NCBI RefSeq assembly: GCF_030814135.1 | Contig: NZ_JAUSUQ010000003.1 | Location: forward strand, 248,001-312,000 | Length of the DNA stretch: 64,000 nt | Source: Caldalkalibacillus uzonensis | Lineage (GTDB): Bacteria; Bacillota; Bacilli; Caldalkalibacillales; Caldalkalibacillaceae | Direction of reading: 5' to 3' | Shown here: in pieces, positions 37,043-46,550 of the stretch | How positions within the stretch are numbered: position 1 is the stretch's first letter | Layout of the letters: every line of letters begins with the position of its first letter | Program-made: the position numbers and the translations under genes | The notes under the pieces: model-generated | What the model was told of the DNA's origin: nothing | Databases searched by the model: none | Seen by the model: the letters and a program-made list of their open reading frames with translations, nothing else

Positions 37043-37662
37043 GGTCTTTTGTGCTTATAGCGCTGTTGATACTCCTCATAACCGACTCTTGGGAGTTGAA
37101 AATGATCTGTGGTCCGGGTGTAGTAAGCTCCTCCCATGCGGCCCACCGCTTTCAATAAAGCGGGATCAGCTTTCCCGTTACGTGTGACTTGGGGGTCAAT
37201 ATGAAAAGCCAACACTTCCCCGATAATAAAATAAGCGGGCCGCGGACCGTACTCATGAATATCAACCAAACGGCATTCCATGTGCATTGGAGATTCCTTC
37301 ACCCTGGGAACACGGACGAAACGGGAAGGTTCAGCTGTCAAACCGACCTCCTCCAGCTCACTCACCTCAGGCGGAAACTCCACAGCGGTCAAATTCATCC
37401 GCTCAGTCAATTCTTCCGTAACCACATTAACCACAAACTCTTTGGTCGCTTGAATGTTGCGGGGCGTATCTTTAGGCCCGCCAGCTGTAAAACCGATCAT
37501 AGGCGGATAAGTGCAGACCACCGTGAAATAGCTGTGTGGAGCCAAATTAACCACCCCGTCTGCACTCAGACTGCTGACCCAGGCAATGGGCCGGGGCGTG
37601 ACCAGGCTGTTTAACAATTGGTAACATTCCTTGCCGCTTAATTCCTGTGTTTGATAAAACAT
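37039..37662 (-). CDS. Flavin reductase family protein (FMN-binding)
   Basis: A 207-aa split-barrel flavin reductase-like protein. The start is ATG at 37662 after GGAGGAGAGG (MFYQTQELSGKECYQLL). LVTPRPIAWVSSLSADGVVN and PPMIGFTAGGPKDTPRNI form the flavin phosphate site, as in the B. subtilis YwrF group. It heads a two-gene operon with the Nudix hydrolase. Confidence 0.9.
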   Translation of the reverse strand: MFYQTQELSGKECYQLLNSLVTPRPIAWVSSLSADGVVNLAPHSYFTVVCTYPPMIGFTAGGPKDTPRNIQATKEFVVNVVTEELTERMNLTAVEFPPEVSELEEVGLTAEPSRFVRVPRVKESPMHMECRLVDIHEYGPRPAYFIIGEVLAFHIDPQVTRNGKADPALLKAVGRMGGAYYTRTTDHFQLPRVGYEEYQQRYKHKRP

Positions 37663-37704
37663 GCTCCTCTCCTCCTCTCTCATAAATGAAGCCTATTTTA
37701 TACA

Positions 37705-38199
37705 TTAAACCAAGACCAGCCATAAAAACCAGCCGATCATGATCAATTGGACCACCAATTTGAACAAAGTGCTGCTCACAAAACCAAGCAGCGTCCCCAC
37801 AGCCACCCGCACGGCCTGACCGGGATCTTGCTGCCGCGTCAGCTCAACCAATGTGACAGCCAGGAAAGGAACCACGATCAAGCCTACAGGGCCCATCAGA
37901 AAAGGCCCCACAATGAGTCCGCCAACAGCAGTCCATTGGGAAACCTTTGATCCGCCGTATTTCCGGACAAAGTAGAGATTGGACACATAGTCGGCCACAA
38001 AGACAAACAGTGTGAAAACAGCCATCACGGCCCAAAAGGAGGTTGGCAAAGCTGGCGCTACCGCTAATTGATAAATGGCAAAACCGGCCCAAATCAGCAA
38101 AATGGATGGAATCACCGGATACATAAGGCCTGCCATACTGAGTACGAATAAACTGATGATCACCAGCCACCAGACAATATCCCAAACAGCACTTTCCAT
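37705..38199 (-). CDS. DUF456 family membrane protein
   Basis: A 164-aa protein with about five helices. The conserved GLMYPVIPSILLIWAGF near the N-terminus and VGGLIVGPFLMGPVGLIVVP are typical of DUF456 (YqgC-like), in which Gly-rich repeats suggest packed helices. Function unknown. It lies just upstream of the flavin reductase on the same strand with a 42-nt gap. Confidence 0.85.
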   Translation of the reverse strand: MESAVWDIVWWLVIISLFVLSMAGLMYPVIPSILLIWAGFAIYQLAVAPALPTSFWAVMAVFTLFVFVADYVSNLYFVRKYGGSKVSQWTAVGGLIVGPFLMGPVGLIVVPFLAVTLVELTRQQDPGQAVRVAVGTLLGFVSSTLFKLVVQLIMIGWFLWLVLV

Positions 38200-38387
38200 A
38201 TTCAGCCCCCCATGATGGATAACTTGCTCTTATTGTAACAGTTTTGGCCGTTATTCATGTAGACCTTCCAAACACTAAACATTCAAATTTTTAAATGATA
38301 AATACAATTTGATAAAATTCTGTTAAACTAAGCATAGCTCTATGATAGATTAAACACAATCAAAAACCAAACAAAGGGGACGTGTCA

Positions 38388-39554
38388 ATGCATCAGCATT
38401 TATGGACTAAAATGGCCATTGGCGTTATCACGATTATCTTTCTGTTATTTGCTGGGTTTATCGGGCTTGTTTTCACCTGGCTGGCGGGGCTATTGTTTTA
38501 CATGCCTGTGGTTGTGATCGTGACACTGGGCATGATTGTGTTTCTCATTTTAGGTTTGTTTAAACTGGTCAAGCCAAGTACCCTGCGCAAGTGGATCATT
38601 GCTTTTGTTGCCCTGTGTATAGCAGTGATCGGCAGTTATGAGATCTATAAGGGCTACCATAACAGTATCCCCACCCTCACTGAACAAGACGTTGATTTAT
38701 ACGATTACCAGCCCTTCCGAGAAGGAACAAAAGCAGTTACCCTAGATGATCCTGCCACTCTGCAAATAAAAAGGGAGCTGCCTGTCCTGGATGGGGCCAC
38801 TGCTTTGTATCCATTGTACGCAGCTTTCGTTCAAGCCACTTATCCCGAAAAGGAGTACGACATTTATGACAGTGAAGTGATGTGTAACCAAACGACTGGT
38901 GCCTATAAAAATTTGATCAATGGTGAGGTGGACATCATCTTTGCAGCTGGTCCGTCAGAGGCACAGTTGCGTCAAGCCGAAGAGCGCGGTGTGGAGCTTA
39001 AGCTAACACCGATCGGCCGTGAAGCATTTGTTTTTTTCGTCAATAAACATAATCCGGTGAAAGGGCTCACCATCGAAGAAATTCAACCGATCTATTCCGG
39101 GGAAATCACGAACTGGAAGGAAGCCGGTGGGAATGATGAACCCATTCGTGCCTTCCAACGCCCGCCAGACAGCGGCAGTCAAACCGCGCTGGAAAAATTA
39201 ATGGGAGATATCCCGCTGATGGAACCACCGACAGAAAATGTTGTGGCCGGCATGGGCAGCATTATTGAGAACACAGCGGATTACCGGAACTACCGCAACG
39301 CGCTGGGATATTCTTTTCGCTACTTCGCTACTGAAATGGTGAATAACGGGGACATACGCTTTTTAGAAATTGAGGGCGTTTACCCGGACAAAGAAACCAT
39401 CCGCTCCGGAGAGTATCCCTTAGCCGCTGAGTTTTACGCCATAACGGCCGGAAGTGACAACCCGCATGTGGAGGCGTTGATCGACTGGATACTGTCTGAG
39501 CAGGGGCAATATTTCGTCGAAAAAACCGGCTATGTCCCCGTGCACAATCATTAA
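38388..39554 (+). CDS. Membrane-anchored PstS-like phosphate-binding protein
   Basis: A 388-aa protein. Three N-terminal helices (about residues 8-85) replace the usual lipobox. The outside domain is a type II periplasmic-binding protein of the PstS family: LDGATALYPLYAAFV (phosphate loop), INGEVDIIFAAGPS, IGREAFVFFVNKHNPV, FQRPPDSGSQTALEKLM. ATG at 38388 after AAAGGGGACG; a GTG two codons earlier is possible. No pst transport genes are nearby, so it may sense rather than import. Confidence 0.88.
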   Translation: MHQHLWTKMAIGVITIIFLLFAGFIGLVFTWLAGLLFYMPVVVIVTLGMIVFLILGLFKLVKPSTLRKWIIAFVALCIAVIGSYEIYKGYHNSIPTLTEQDVDLYDYQPFREGTKAVTLDDPATLQIKRELPVLDGATALYPLYAAFVQATYPEKEYDIYDSEVMCNQTTGAYKNLINGEVDIIFAAGPSEAQLRQAEERGVELKLTPIGREAFVFFVNKHNPVKGLTIEEIQPIYSGEITNWKEAGGNDEPIRAFQRPPDSGSQTALEKLMGDIPLMEPPTENVVAGMGSIIENTADYRNYRNALGYSFRYFATEMVNNGDIRFLEIEGVYPDKETIRSGEYPLAAEFYAITAGSDNPHVEALIDWILSEQGQYFVEKTGYVPVHNH

Positions 39555-39661
39555 CTCGCAGGCCCAGTGGACAGGGTCCCCTCTCCCTTATACCCTATCA
39601 TGCAGTAAGGCAGCAACATGATGTTTCTGTCGCCCTGTAAACCTGTTGAAATTAAAAAATG

Positions 39662-39727
39662 CCCGTAATCCACTAGAAAAGGGATTCCGGGCCTTTAGGT
39701 GTTCTTGCCAAACTCATTGATCGCTTC
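39662..39727. repeat. Copy A of 66-bp direct repeat
   Basis: Matches 42614-42679 with three mismatches over 66 bases. The other copy is the 3' end plus terminator of the siderophore-binding gene, so this copy is a relic of such a gene end. Here the stop codon has changed (TAG to GAG on the minus strand) and no body of the gene remains. Confidence 0.85.
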
Positions 39728-39783
39728 GCAAGTTGCCTCATCCTAAAAAATCTCAAAAGTTTTTCAAAAAATGCGGAGCAATA

Positions 39784-40431
39784 CTAGCCCATATACAACA
39801 AATACAGCCCTATGCTTACAGACAGAATACCAAATATGGCATTGAGATAGATATATCTATGGTATGCCTGGTCTTTTCTTTGCTCTCTCAAATATACAAC
39901 CATCTCAGTCAATAGTTCTTGTGCATAGGGGAACCGCCACCATTTCTTGAACGTAACGGTATAGTTGCTGAGTCCTTTACGGTCCTGGTCTCCCCAGGTT
40001 ATCCTCATTTCCAGGTCATATTCCTGGAGCTTTATACGTTTATATTCCTGTACGCTATACCCGCTTTCGGCGGGACCTGTAATTTTTTGATATGCTACAT
40101 GCCTATCTTGAAGCACCTTTTCCACTGCAGCAATAACCATCTCCTCGGTTATCTTATTGGCATGGATCCGCTTGCCATGTATGAAAAAAAGAAAAAGAAA
40201 AAAAGCGGCAAGCATACACACGAAAAGGAACAAATGGTGAACGCCTTCTGGAAATGCACGCCAACCTTCAAAGATAAAAACGATGGAGGCAACAACAAAT
40301 TGGGCCCAGTGAATGAAAAAACTGTCCAACATAATGCCCTTATGCTTTTTATACCGCCACGCTTCGTAGAAACAGAGCATGCCCAGGATTATGAACGAGA
40401 CAAAATGTACAAAAAAATGGTTCACCGTCAT
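39784..40431 (-). CDS. Unknown membrane protein, 215 aa
   Basis: Three N-terminal helices (residues about 8-24, 40-55, 65-85), a hydrophilic central region (KITEEMVIAAVEKVLQDRHV ... EYDLEMRITWGDQDRKG) and one C-terminal helix (YLNAIFGILSVSIGLYLLYM). Family not recognised. It lies in line with the next unknown membrane gene, 71 nt apart, suggesting a pair. Confidence 0.65.
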   Translation of the reverse strand: MTVNHFFVHFVSFIILGMLCFYEAWRYKKHKGIMLDSFFIHWAQFVVASIVFIFEGWRAFPEGVHHLFLFVCMLAAFFLFLFFIHGKRIHANKITEEMVIAAVEKVLQDRHVAYQKITGPAESGYSVQEYKRIKLQEYDLEMRITWGDQDRKGLSNYTVTFKKWWRFPYAQELLTEMVVYLREQRKDQAYHRYIYLNAIFGILSVSIGLYLLYMG

Positions 40432-40502
40432 CCTCCTCCATCATTTATGGGCCCATGCTGAAAGGAATGCGGTGTCTCAATAGCCTTGATTATCCTCTCC
40501 TC

Positions 40503-41240
40503 TTAGCCAACTTGCAGTTGGGCACGCAAGGTCTTGTACCACTCATCCAGCTGTTCCTCATCTCCATTAAGCATGATCCGCCGCCTTTCCGTTTCAATAT
40601 ATAACACCGGAGACGGTTCACCACGGACAAACAAACGCACAGCACCATACCCTTCAATCAGGAAATCTCCCTTCAACAACCCGCGCACGGCAACGCCATT
40701 GGTCCGCATTTGAACGGGCGGCAGACGATCTAAGCGTTCTACCTGTTCAATTTCTTCCAAAGGTATTGTGACACCGTATATCCCTGAGATGTGCAGTTCT
40801 TCCTGGTCAATACTTACCGTATGGGGCTGAAATGACCAGACCAGCAACCCAATCATCCCGATCAATATTACAGCACTGATGCTCCCTGTCAGCCAATAAC
40901 CCCTCTTCTTCTTATGCTCCACCTCATAGCGCTGAATATAAACCATGCCGCCTAAGGCATGTAAAGTGAGAACCGAAAATCCTGCTTCCATCACCCACGG
41001 GATCCTGAACAGACTTAAGACAAAAGTTATCAATAATATTAGTGTAGAAGTTAACAGAAAGCGCTTGACCGCTTGTGTATACCCGTTTTTGATCAATTGT
41101 TCCTGCTCTTCTTTGGTCCGGTTGGCAAAGCCGCTGATCAGGGTATAATCTTCATACTTATACATTAAAAAAGTTATGCCACCGACAATGATGAGTGTCC
41201 AGCTCATCATAATAATATAGACGATCATTCCCGTTGACAC
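40503..41240 (-). CDS. Unknown membrane protein with PH-like C-terminal domain
   Basis: A 245-aa protein from GTG at 41240 (GGAGGGG 5 nt upstream). The N-terminal half has four helices, the first part resembling DUF3784 (ISGFANRTKEEQEQLIKNGY). The C-terminal half after the last helix (residues about 150-245) looks like a bacterial PH-type domain: VSIDQEELHISGIYGVTIPL, IEQVERLDRLPPVQMRTNGV, LYIETERRRIMLNGDEEQ. Such proteins are common in Bacillaceae with no assigned role. Confidence 0.75.
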   Translation of the reverse strand: MSTGMIVYIIMMSWTLIIVGGITFLMYKYEDYTLISGFANRTKEEQEQLIKNGYTQAVKRFLLTSTLILLITFVLSLFRIPWVMEAGFSVLTLHALGGMVYIQRYEVEHKKKRGYWLTGSISAVILIGMIGLLVWSFQPHTVSIDQEELHISGIYGVTIPLEEIEQVERLDRLPPVQMRTNGVAVRGLLKGDFLIEGYGAVRLFVRGEPSPVLYIETERRRIMLNGDEEQLDEWYKTLRAQLQVG

Positions 41241-41321
41241 CTTATCCCCTCCGCAATGACCTGTTCGATTATCAAGTATGACTCTTGCCAACTGCCTTCC
41301 TTAGACTAGACAAATCTTCAT

Positions 41322-42527
41322 TTATTCCAATAATTTACAATCCCTACTTTCCTCTTTGACCACAGCTGTTAATAATGCCATCCCTTTTTGGATTTTTTCC
41401 GGCGTCGAATGCGTGAAATTTAATCGGAGTGCATTTTCCTTCCCTCTGCCAACATAAAACGGTGCTCCGGGCACATAAGCAACCCCTTTTTTAACCGCTT
41501 TGGGCAGCATTTCAGTCGTATTCATCCCTTCCTCAAGCTCAATCCAGAAAAACATACCTCCTTTTGGCACAACATAAGACAGCCCGGGAAGGTTCGCTTT
41601 CTCTAATTCATTGAGCATCATCGTCATCCGTGCATAATACACATCAATCAACTTGTCAATATGACCGTCCAAATCAAAATCCCGGCATAAGTAGTATAAG
41701 GCTTGCTGTGCCAATGAGTTCGAATGAAGGTCGTTGGCTTGCTTGGCTTGTGACATGATGCGGATGATCTGATGAGGGCCGACGATCCAACCTGTTCGCA
41801 AGGCTGGAACGGCTGTTTTGGAAAACGTGCTCGTGTACAACACATGGGTACCCTCATCAAGAGCGGCGATTGGCCAATATTGTTCATCCTTGTGAAAATG
41901 AATGTCTCCGTACGGATCGTCTTCAAAAATAACCACATGATATTTTTGAGCGAGTTTCAAGAGCAGCCTACGCCTTTCCAGCGACCATACTTTTCCCGCT
42001 GGATTGGAGAATGTCGGCACCACATAAATACATTTTGGACGGTACCGTTTAATTTTTGCTTCCAAGTCGTCGGGAAGCATACCGTACTCATCCGACTCAA
42101 CACCAATGACATGAGCTTCATACGATTCAAACACTTGCAATGCAGCCAAGTATGTAGGGTTTTCGGTTAAGACAATGTCTCCCGGATTAAAGAACACTTT
42201 TGAAAATAAATCAATCGCTTGTTGTGATCCCGTGGTTAGCAAGACCTCATCTGCAGAGTACCCTGAAATCCCTTTTTTCTTCATGCGTTCAATCAATATT
42301 TCCCGAAGCGGACGGTACCCTTCTGTTTCAATGTACTGTAACGATTTTTTTCCTGAGGAAAACACTTTTTCAAATGCTTCTTTAATGCCTTCCATCGGAA
42401 ATAAATCTTCATCGGGCAAACCACCGGCAAATGAAATCACATTTCCCTCGCTGACTACTTTTAGAATCTCACGAACCGCAGATGATTGCAAATGACGAAC
42501 TCGCTTAGCAAAAGCATACTTCATCAT
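41322..42527 (-). CDS. PLP aminotransferase, LysN/MocR-like without HTH
   Basis: A fold-type I aminotransferase of about 401 aa. ISFAGGLPDEDLFP and GYRPLREILIERM mark the 2-aminoadipate/MocR-type branch, EDDPYGDIHF contains the PLP-ring Asp, and STFSKTAVPALRTGWI the Schiff-base Lys. No N-terminal GntR domain, so it is an enzyme, not a regulator. Two adjacent ATG codons (42527, 42524) follow GAGGTG. The preferred amino acid is unknown. No pathway partners are adjacent; the kamA-like gene is 25 kb away. Confidence 0.9.
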   Translation of the reverse strand: MMKYAFAKRVRHLQSSAVREILKVVSEGNVISFAGGLPDEDLFPMEGIKEAFEKVFSSGKKSLQYIETEGYRPLREILIERMKKKGISGYSADEVLLTTGSQQAIDLFSKVFFNPGDIVLTENPTYLAALQVFESYEAHVIGVESDEYGMLPDDLEAKIKRYRPKCIYVVPTFSNPAGKVWSLERRRLLLKLAQKYHVVIFEDDPYGDIHFHKDEQYWPIAALDEGTHVLYTSTFSKTAVPALRTGWIVGPHQIIRIMSQAKQANDLHSNSLAQQALYYLCRDFDLDGHIDKLIDVYYARMTMMLNELEKANLPGLSYVVPKGGMFFWIELEEGMNTTEMLPKAVKKGVAYVPGAPFYVGRGKENALRLNFTHSTPEKIQKGMALLTAVVKEESRDCKLLE

Positions 42528-42610
42528 GGACACCTCGATGCAAAAACTAAAAATTTTTTAAATCAAATAGTACATCATTTCTGTATAAAGTCAATATCTT
42601 TTGGCAAAAG

Positions 42611-42645
42611 AAACCCGAAATCCACTAGAAAAGGGATTCCGGGCC
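42611..42645 (-). terminator. Terminator of the siderophore-binding gene
   Basis: On the minus strand CCCGGAATCC pairs with GGATTTCGGG around CTTTTCTAGT, followed by TTTCTTTT. The same element is carried in the 66-bp repeat at 39.66 kb. Confidence 0.8.
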
Positions 42646-42679
42646 TTTAGGTGTTCTTGCCAAACTAATTAATCGCTTC
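42614..42679. repeat. Copy B of 66-bp direct repeat
   Basis: The functional copy: the last five codons and stop of the siderophore-binding gene (KEAIN, TAG or TAA side) plus its terminator. Partner of 39662-39727. Confidence 0.85.
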
Positions 42680-43663
42680 CTTCACCTGTTTGATCATTTC
42701 TGCAACTGAAACCAGTCCTCCGCCGGACAGGTACCAGTAATTAGCATCCAGATACACAATTTGATCTTGTTGGTACGCTTTTGTATTGGCCACCAGTTCA
42801 TTGTCCAACATTTGCTGGGCTGAAGTTTCGCCGCCCAAAACTGCTCCCCGGTCAATGACAAATAGGTAATCAGGGTCTTGTTCGGCAATATATTCAAAGG
42901 AGACATTCATCCCATGCGTGGACGCCTCAATATTTTCATCCACAGCTTCAAACCCAAAATCATCGTAGACAAAACCAAACCGTGAACCAGGTCCGAAGGC
43001 GCTGATGTTCCCATCGTTGGCCAATATGACCAAGGCTGTTTGACCGCTGGAGGAGGCCTGTTCATGCAATTCTTTTACAGCTGCTTCGATGTTGTGCAGT
43101 TCCTCCTCCACAAAGGATTCCTGATCAAAAATCTTGCCTAACGTAAGCATGTTCTCTTTAAAAGAAGCCATGTAATTGGTTGTATCAACACCCAAAAAGA
43201 TCGTCGGGCCCAGCTTGCTTAACTCTTCATAAGCCTCAGCCTGCCGTCCGGAAATAATGATCAGATCGGGATCGATCTCGCTCATTTTTTCAAAATCTGG
43301 CTCCTTCAGACTGCCCACATTTTCATACTCATCCCCCTCATATTTAGCCAGATAGGGCGGAATATTGGCCTGTGGAACCCCGGTGACTGGCACACCCATT
43401 TTATCCAATGAATCCAGTATGCCAAAATCAAACACCACCACCTTTTCCGGATTTTTGGGCACAGTTGTTTCACCCAGTTGATGAGCAATGGTCAGTTCCG
43501 TTTCTTGGACACTTTCTTCAACTGCATCCCCTGCTGCAACGGACTCTCCTGTTGTACCTGAAGCCGTCTCAGCCGATCCTCCTGTCCCCTCCCCGCTGCC
43601 GCAAGCTGTAACCACCAGAACCATCATCCAGACCATCATCACCAAAGCTAATCTTTTCATCAT
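42665..43663 (-). CDS. fpbQ: Siderophore ABC transporter, substrate-binding lipoprotein
   Basis: A 332-aa class III binding protein. Signal with lipobox VTAC, Gly/Ser/Glu-rich linker, then TroA-like lobes (EKVVVFDFGILDSLDKMGV, KMSEIDPDLIIISGRQAEAY, SAFGPGSRFGFVYDDFGF). Organisation and sequence resemble B. subtilis YclQ/FpbQ, which binds petrobactin; that ligand assignment is by analogy. Last gene of a four-gene operon with order permease, permease, ATPase, binding protein, the same as yclNOPQ. Confidence 0.9.
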   Translation of the reverse strand: MMKRLALVMMVWMMVLVVTACGSGEGTGGSAETASGTTGESVAAGDAVEESVQETELTIAHQLGETTVPKNPEKVVVFDFGILDSLDKMGVPVTGVPQANIPPYLAKYEGDEYENVGSLKEPDFEKMSEIDPDLIIISGRQAEAYEELSKLGPTIFLGVDTTNYMASFKENMLTLGKIFDQESFVEEELHNIEAAVKELHEQASSSGQTALVILANDGNISAFGPGSRFGFVYDDFGFEAVDENIEASTHGMNVSFEYIAEQDPDYLFVIDRGAVLGGETSAQQMLDNELVANTKAYQQDQIVYLDANYWYLSGGGLVSVAEMIKQVKEAIN

Positions 43664-43708
43664 ACTGGAACACCTCGCTTATGGATCATATTTTGGTGAA
43701 TCTGTGTA

Positions 43709-44467
43709 TCAGGCAAAGTAAACACATATCTTGTGTTGGCCAAACGTTTCAATAGCAATGTCCATGTCATAAATCTCCTTTAATACATCGGGGCGGATAA
43801 TCTCATCTTTGTTTCCTTCTTTCACTACTCTGCCGTTCTTCAGCGCCACGATATAATCGGAATAACATGACGCAAAGTTGATATCATGGAGGACAATCAC
43901 GATCGTCTTGCCCAGTTCGCAAACGAGCCTCTGCAGCATATTCATCATCTCAACGGCATGCTTCAGATCCAGATTGTTGAGGGGCTCGTCCAGGAAAATA
44001 TAGTCCGTATCCTGGGCCAGTATCATAGCGATAAAGGCGCGCTGTTTCTGGCCGCCGCTCAGCTGGTCAAGGTATTGATCCTCTAGCCCTTCCAGCTTCA
44101 TATATCGGATGGCTTGATCCACAATCCTTTTGTCTTCCGCTGACAACCTTCCCTGAGAGTGGGGAAAACGTCCGAAGCTGACCAAATCTTTGACCGTCAA
44201 ACGGATGCCGATATGATTGGATTGTTTGAGAATGGACAGCCTCTTGGCCAACTCCTCACTTTTGTACTCAGAAATCTCCTTCTGATCAAGCAGTACTGTG
44301 CCATGATCTTTGGCAATCAAACGGCTCATCATGGACAACAACGTGCTTTTTCCAGCTCCGTTGGGGCCGATCAATGAGGTGATTTTTTGCTTGGGTATGC
44401 TGACCGAAATACCGTCCACCACCCACTTGTCGCCATACTGTTTAGCAACCTCTCTTACCTCGACCAT
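43709..44467 (-). CDS. fpbP: Siderophore ABC transporter ATPase
   Basis: 252 aa, the length of B. subtilis YclP. Walker A GPNGAGKST, Q-loop ILKQSNHI, signature LSGGQKQRAFIA, Walker B DYIFLDEPLNNLD, switch His VLHDINFA. It energises import through the two permeases. Its start overlaps the end of the preceding permease gene by 13 nt. Confidence 0.95.
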   Translation of the reverse strand: MVEVREVAKQYGDKWVVDGISVSIPKQKITSLIGPNGAGKSTLLSMMSRLIAKDHGTVLLDQKEISEYKSEELAKRLSILKQSNHIGIRLTVKDLVSFGRFPHSQGRLSAEDKRIVDQAIRYMKLEGLEDQYLDQLSGGQKQRAFIAMILAQDTDYIFLDEPLNNLDLKHAVEMMNMLQRLVCELGKTIVIVLHDINFASCYSDYIVALKNGRVVKEGNKDEIIRPDVLKEIYDMDIAIETFGQHKICVYFA

Positions 44468-45411
44468 GCCCGACTCTCCCTCAACAAAAGATATAAAAAG
44501 TAGGAGCCCCCGATAAAATTGATAATGACACTTAACGGTGTGGAAAAGGCAAACACCCTTTCCACCAACAACTGTCCCCCGACCAGGGCAATGATGCTGA
44601 TCAAGATGGCACTGGCCAGCAAGATATGGTGCCGGTAAGTTTGCATGAATTCATAGGTCACATTGGCCACCAACAGACCCAAAAATGTGACTGGCCCCAC
44701 CAGTGCGGTGGATATGGAGACCAGCACCGCAATGATCACCAAAAGTCGTTGCACAACGGAAGCATAATTGACTCCCAAGTTGATGGCCTCTTCCCTGCCC
44801 AAGGCCAACACATCCAAATATTTGAGCCACTTCCGGCTGTACAGGCCAACGCCAATGACGCCTGCGGCGGAAAGGAGCAAAAGATCGGTATTAATGTTGT
44901 TGAAACTGGCAAACATCCGGTCCTGCACAAAGAAAAACTCGTTCGGATCAATCAAAACCTGCATAAAAGTTGACAAGCTGCCAAACAGCGTGCCGCAAAC
45001 CACGCCGACCAACAGCAGAAAGTAAAGGTTGCGCCCTTCTCCCCGAAACAGAAACTGGTACAACAAGAGTGCAAAGCCGACCATCACCGCCAGGCAGATG
45101 ATAAAATTGAGCTGTTTGTTCAGCACAACGATACTGGAGGAGCCAAAGGCAAAAATGACCACTGTCTGAATCAGCACATATAAAGCATCCAAGCCGATAA
45201 TACTGGGGGTCAAAATCCGGTTGTTGGTGACCGTTTGAAAAATAATGGTGGAAAAAGCAATGGCTGCTCCGGTTAATACCATGGCCAGCACCTTGTATCC
45301 CCGTCTGGGCAGGACATATTCCCAATTGCTTCCCACTTGTATGAACATGAAAATGCCAACCAATGCGGCTGCCAAAAACCCCAGGATACTGATCTTAGCT
45401 GTATGACTCAT
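44455..45411 (-). CDS. fpbO: Siderophore ABC transporter permease (YclO-type)
   Basis: A 318-aa FecCD-family permease with about nine helices; LTPSIIGLDALYVLIQTVVI and LALGREEAINLGVNYASV (the coupling-helix region) are typical. It ends inside the ATPase gene and starts inside the previous permease (17-nt overlap), so translation of the operon is tightly coupled. Confidence 0.94.
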   Translation of the reverse strand: MSHTAKISILGFLAAALVGIFMFIQVGSNWEYVLPRRGYKVLAMVLTGAAIAFSTIIFQTVTNNRILTPSIIGLDALYVLIQTVVIFAFGSSSIVVLNKQLNFIICLAVMVGFALLLYQFLFRGEGRNLYFLLLVGVVCGTLFGSLSTFMQVLIDPNEFFFVQDRMFASFNNINTDLLLLSAAGVIGVGLYSRKWLKYLDVLALGREEAINLGVNYASVVQRLLVIIAVLVSISTALVGPVTFLGLLVANVTYEFMQTYRHHILLASAILISIIALVGGQLLVERVFAFSTPLSVIINFIGGSYFLYLLLRESRAWSR

Positions 45412-46354
45412 GTGTCTTTCTCCTTACCAGCAGATACAAGAATATTCCGCTGCCAATCACACCCGTGGTCAAACCAATGGGAATCTCATACGGGTAAATG
45501 ATGACCCGCCCCACTATATCGCAACAGAGCACAAAAACCGCTCCCAGGAGTGCGGTCAGGGGCAAACTTTTGTGCAAATGGTCTCCCCTGAAGATGGAGA
45601 CAATATTGGGAATGATCAAACCCAAGAAGGGGATGATCCCTACGGTCAGCACGACCACTGAGGTGACCAGAGCCACAATCACTAACCCCAAATTGACAAC
45701 AAACTTATAGCTGAGCCCCAGATTGACCGCAAAGTCCTCCCCCATGCCGGCCACAGTAAACCGGTTGGCATAAAGATAAGCGATGATCAGCGCTGGAATG
45801 CTGACATACAACAATTCATAACGCCCTTTAATAATCAAAGCAAAATTGCCCTGCAGCCAGGATGAGATATTCTGGATCAAATTGTTTTCATATGCCAAAA
45901 AGGTGGTGACCGAGCCGATGATATTGCCAAACATCAGACCAACCAAAGGGATAAAGATGGCATTCTTGTACTTGATGTTGTCCAGGATTTTCATGAACAT
46001 GAACGTGCCTAGCAAGGCAAATCCAAAAGCAACCGCCATCTTTTGTAACGGACTGGCCGAAGTGAACAGGAGCAAGGCCACCACCACCCCCAGTCTGGCC
46101 GAATCCATGGTCCCCGCTGTGGTCGGTGAGACAAATTTATTGCGGCTCAATTGCTGCATAATCAGGCCACAAATACTTAAGCCCATGCCGGCCATGATGA
46201 TGCTGGCCAAACGCGGCAAACGGCTGACCCATAAAATTTGGCGCTGTTCCTCAGTCAGGTCAAATACGTCTAAAGGGCTGATATCGTGTACCCCAACAAA
46301 CAACGAAGCCCCAGACAAGAGCACAAGTGCAACGATTAAATACCGTTTTCTCAT
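45395..46354 (-). CDS. fpbN: Siderophore ABC transporter permease (YclN-type)
   Basis: First gene of the operon. ATG at 46354 gives 319 aa (MRKRYLIVALVLLSG). QILWVSRLPRLASIIMAGMG and NKFVSPTTAGTMDSARLG are the FecCD signature; GMGEDFAVNLGLSYKFVV is the coupling region. The ribosome site is weak (AGAAAG). A longer frame is open upstream but has no better start. Fur-like hexamers lie about 130 nt upstream. Confidence 0.93.
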   Translation of the reverse strand: MRKRYLIVALVLLSGASLFVGVHDISPLDVFDLTEEQRQILWVSRLPRLASIIMAGMGLSICGLIMQQLSRNKFVSPTTAGTMDSARLGVVVALLLFTSASPLQKMAVAFGFALLGTFMFMKILDNIKYKNAIFIPLVGLMFGNIIGSVTTFLAYENNLIQNISSWLQGNFALIIKGRYELLYVSIPALIIAYLYANRFTVAGMGEDFAVNLGLSYKFVVNLGLVIVALVTSVVVLTVGIIPFLGLIIPNIVSIFRGDHLHKSLPLTALLGAVFVLCCDIVGRVIIYPYEIPIGLTTGVIGSGIFLYLLVRRKTHESYS

Positions 46355-46479
46355 CACGCTTCTTTCTCTTTCTGGTTCAGTCTTAAGATCGCTTATGATA
46401 AGAAGAATCATTCTCAGTCATTGTCCAAAAAAAATGAGTGATTTACCCCGTCAATGCACATCACCTTCCCTTTGCACTC

Positions 46480-46502
46480 ATTGAGTATAATTATCATTCT
46501 CT
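46480..46502 (-). promoter_or_regulatory. Candidate Fur box before the siderophore operon
   Basis: TATAATTATCATTCTC contains one perfect and one 5/6 Fur hexamer (ATTATC, ATTCTC), overlapping a minus-strand TATACT-like box. A second imperfect palindrome (GAAGAATCATTCTC, 46403-46416) lies closer to the gene. Weaker than the site at 48141. Confidence 0.55.
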
Positions 46503-46550
46503 ATTAGATTGTAGCTGAATGAAAGATGATGTGAATGGACTTTGCTATTT

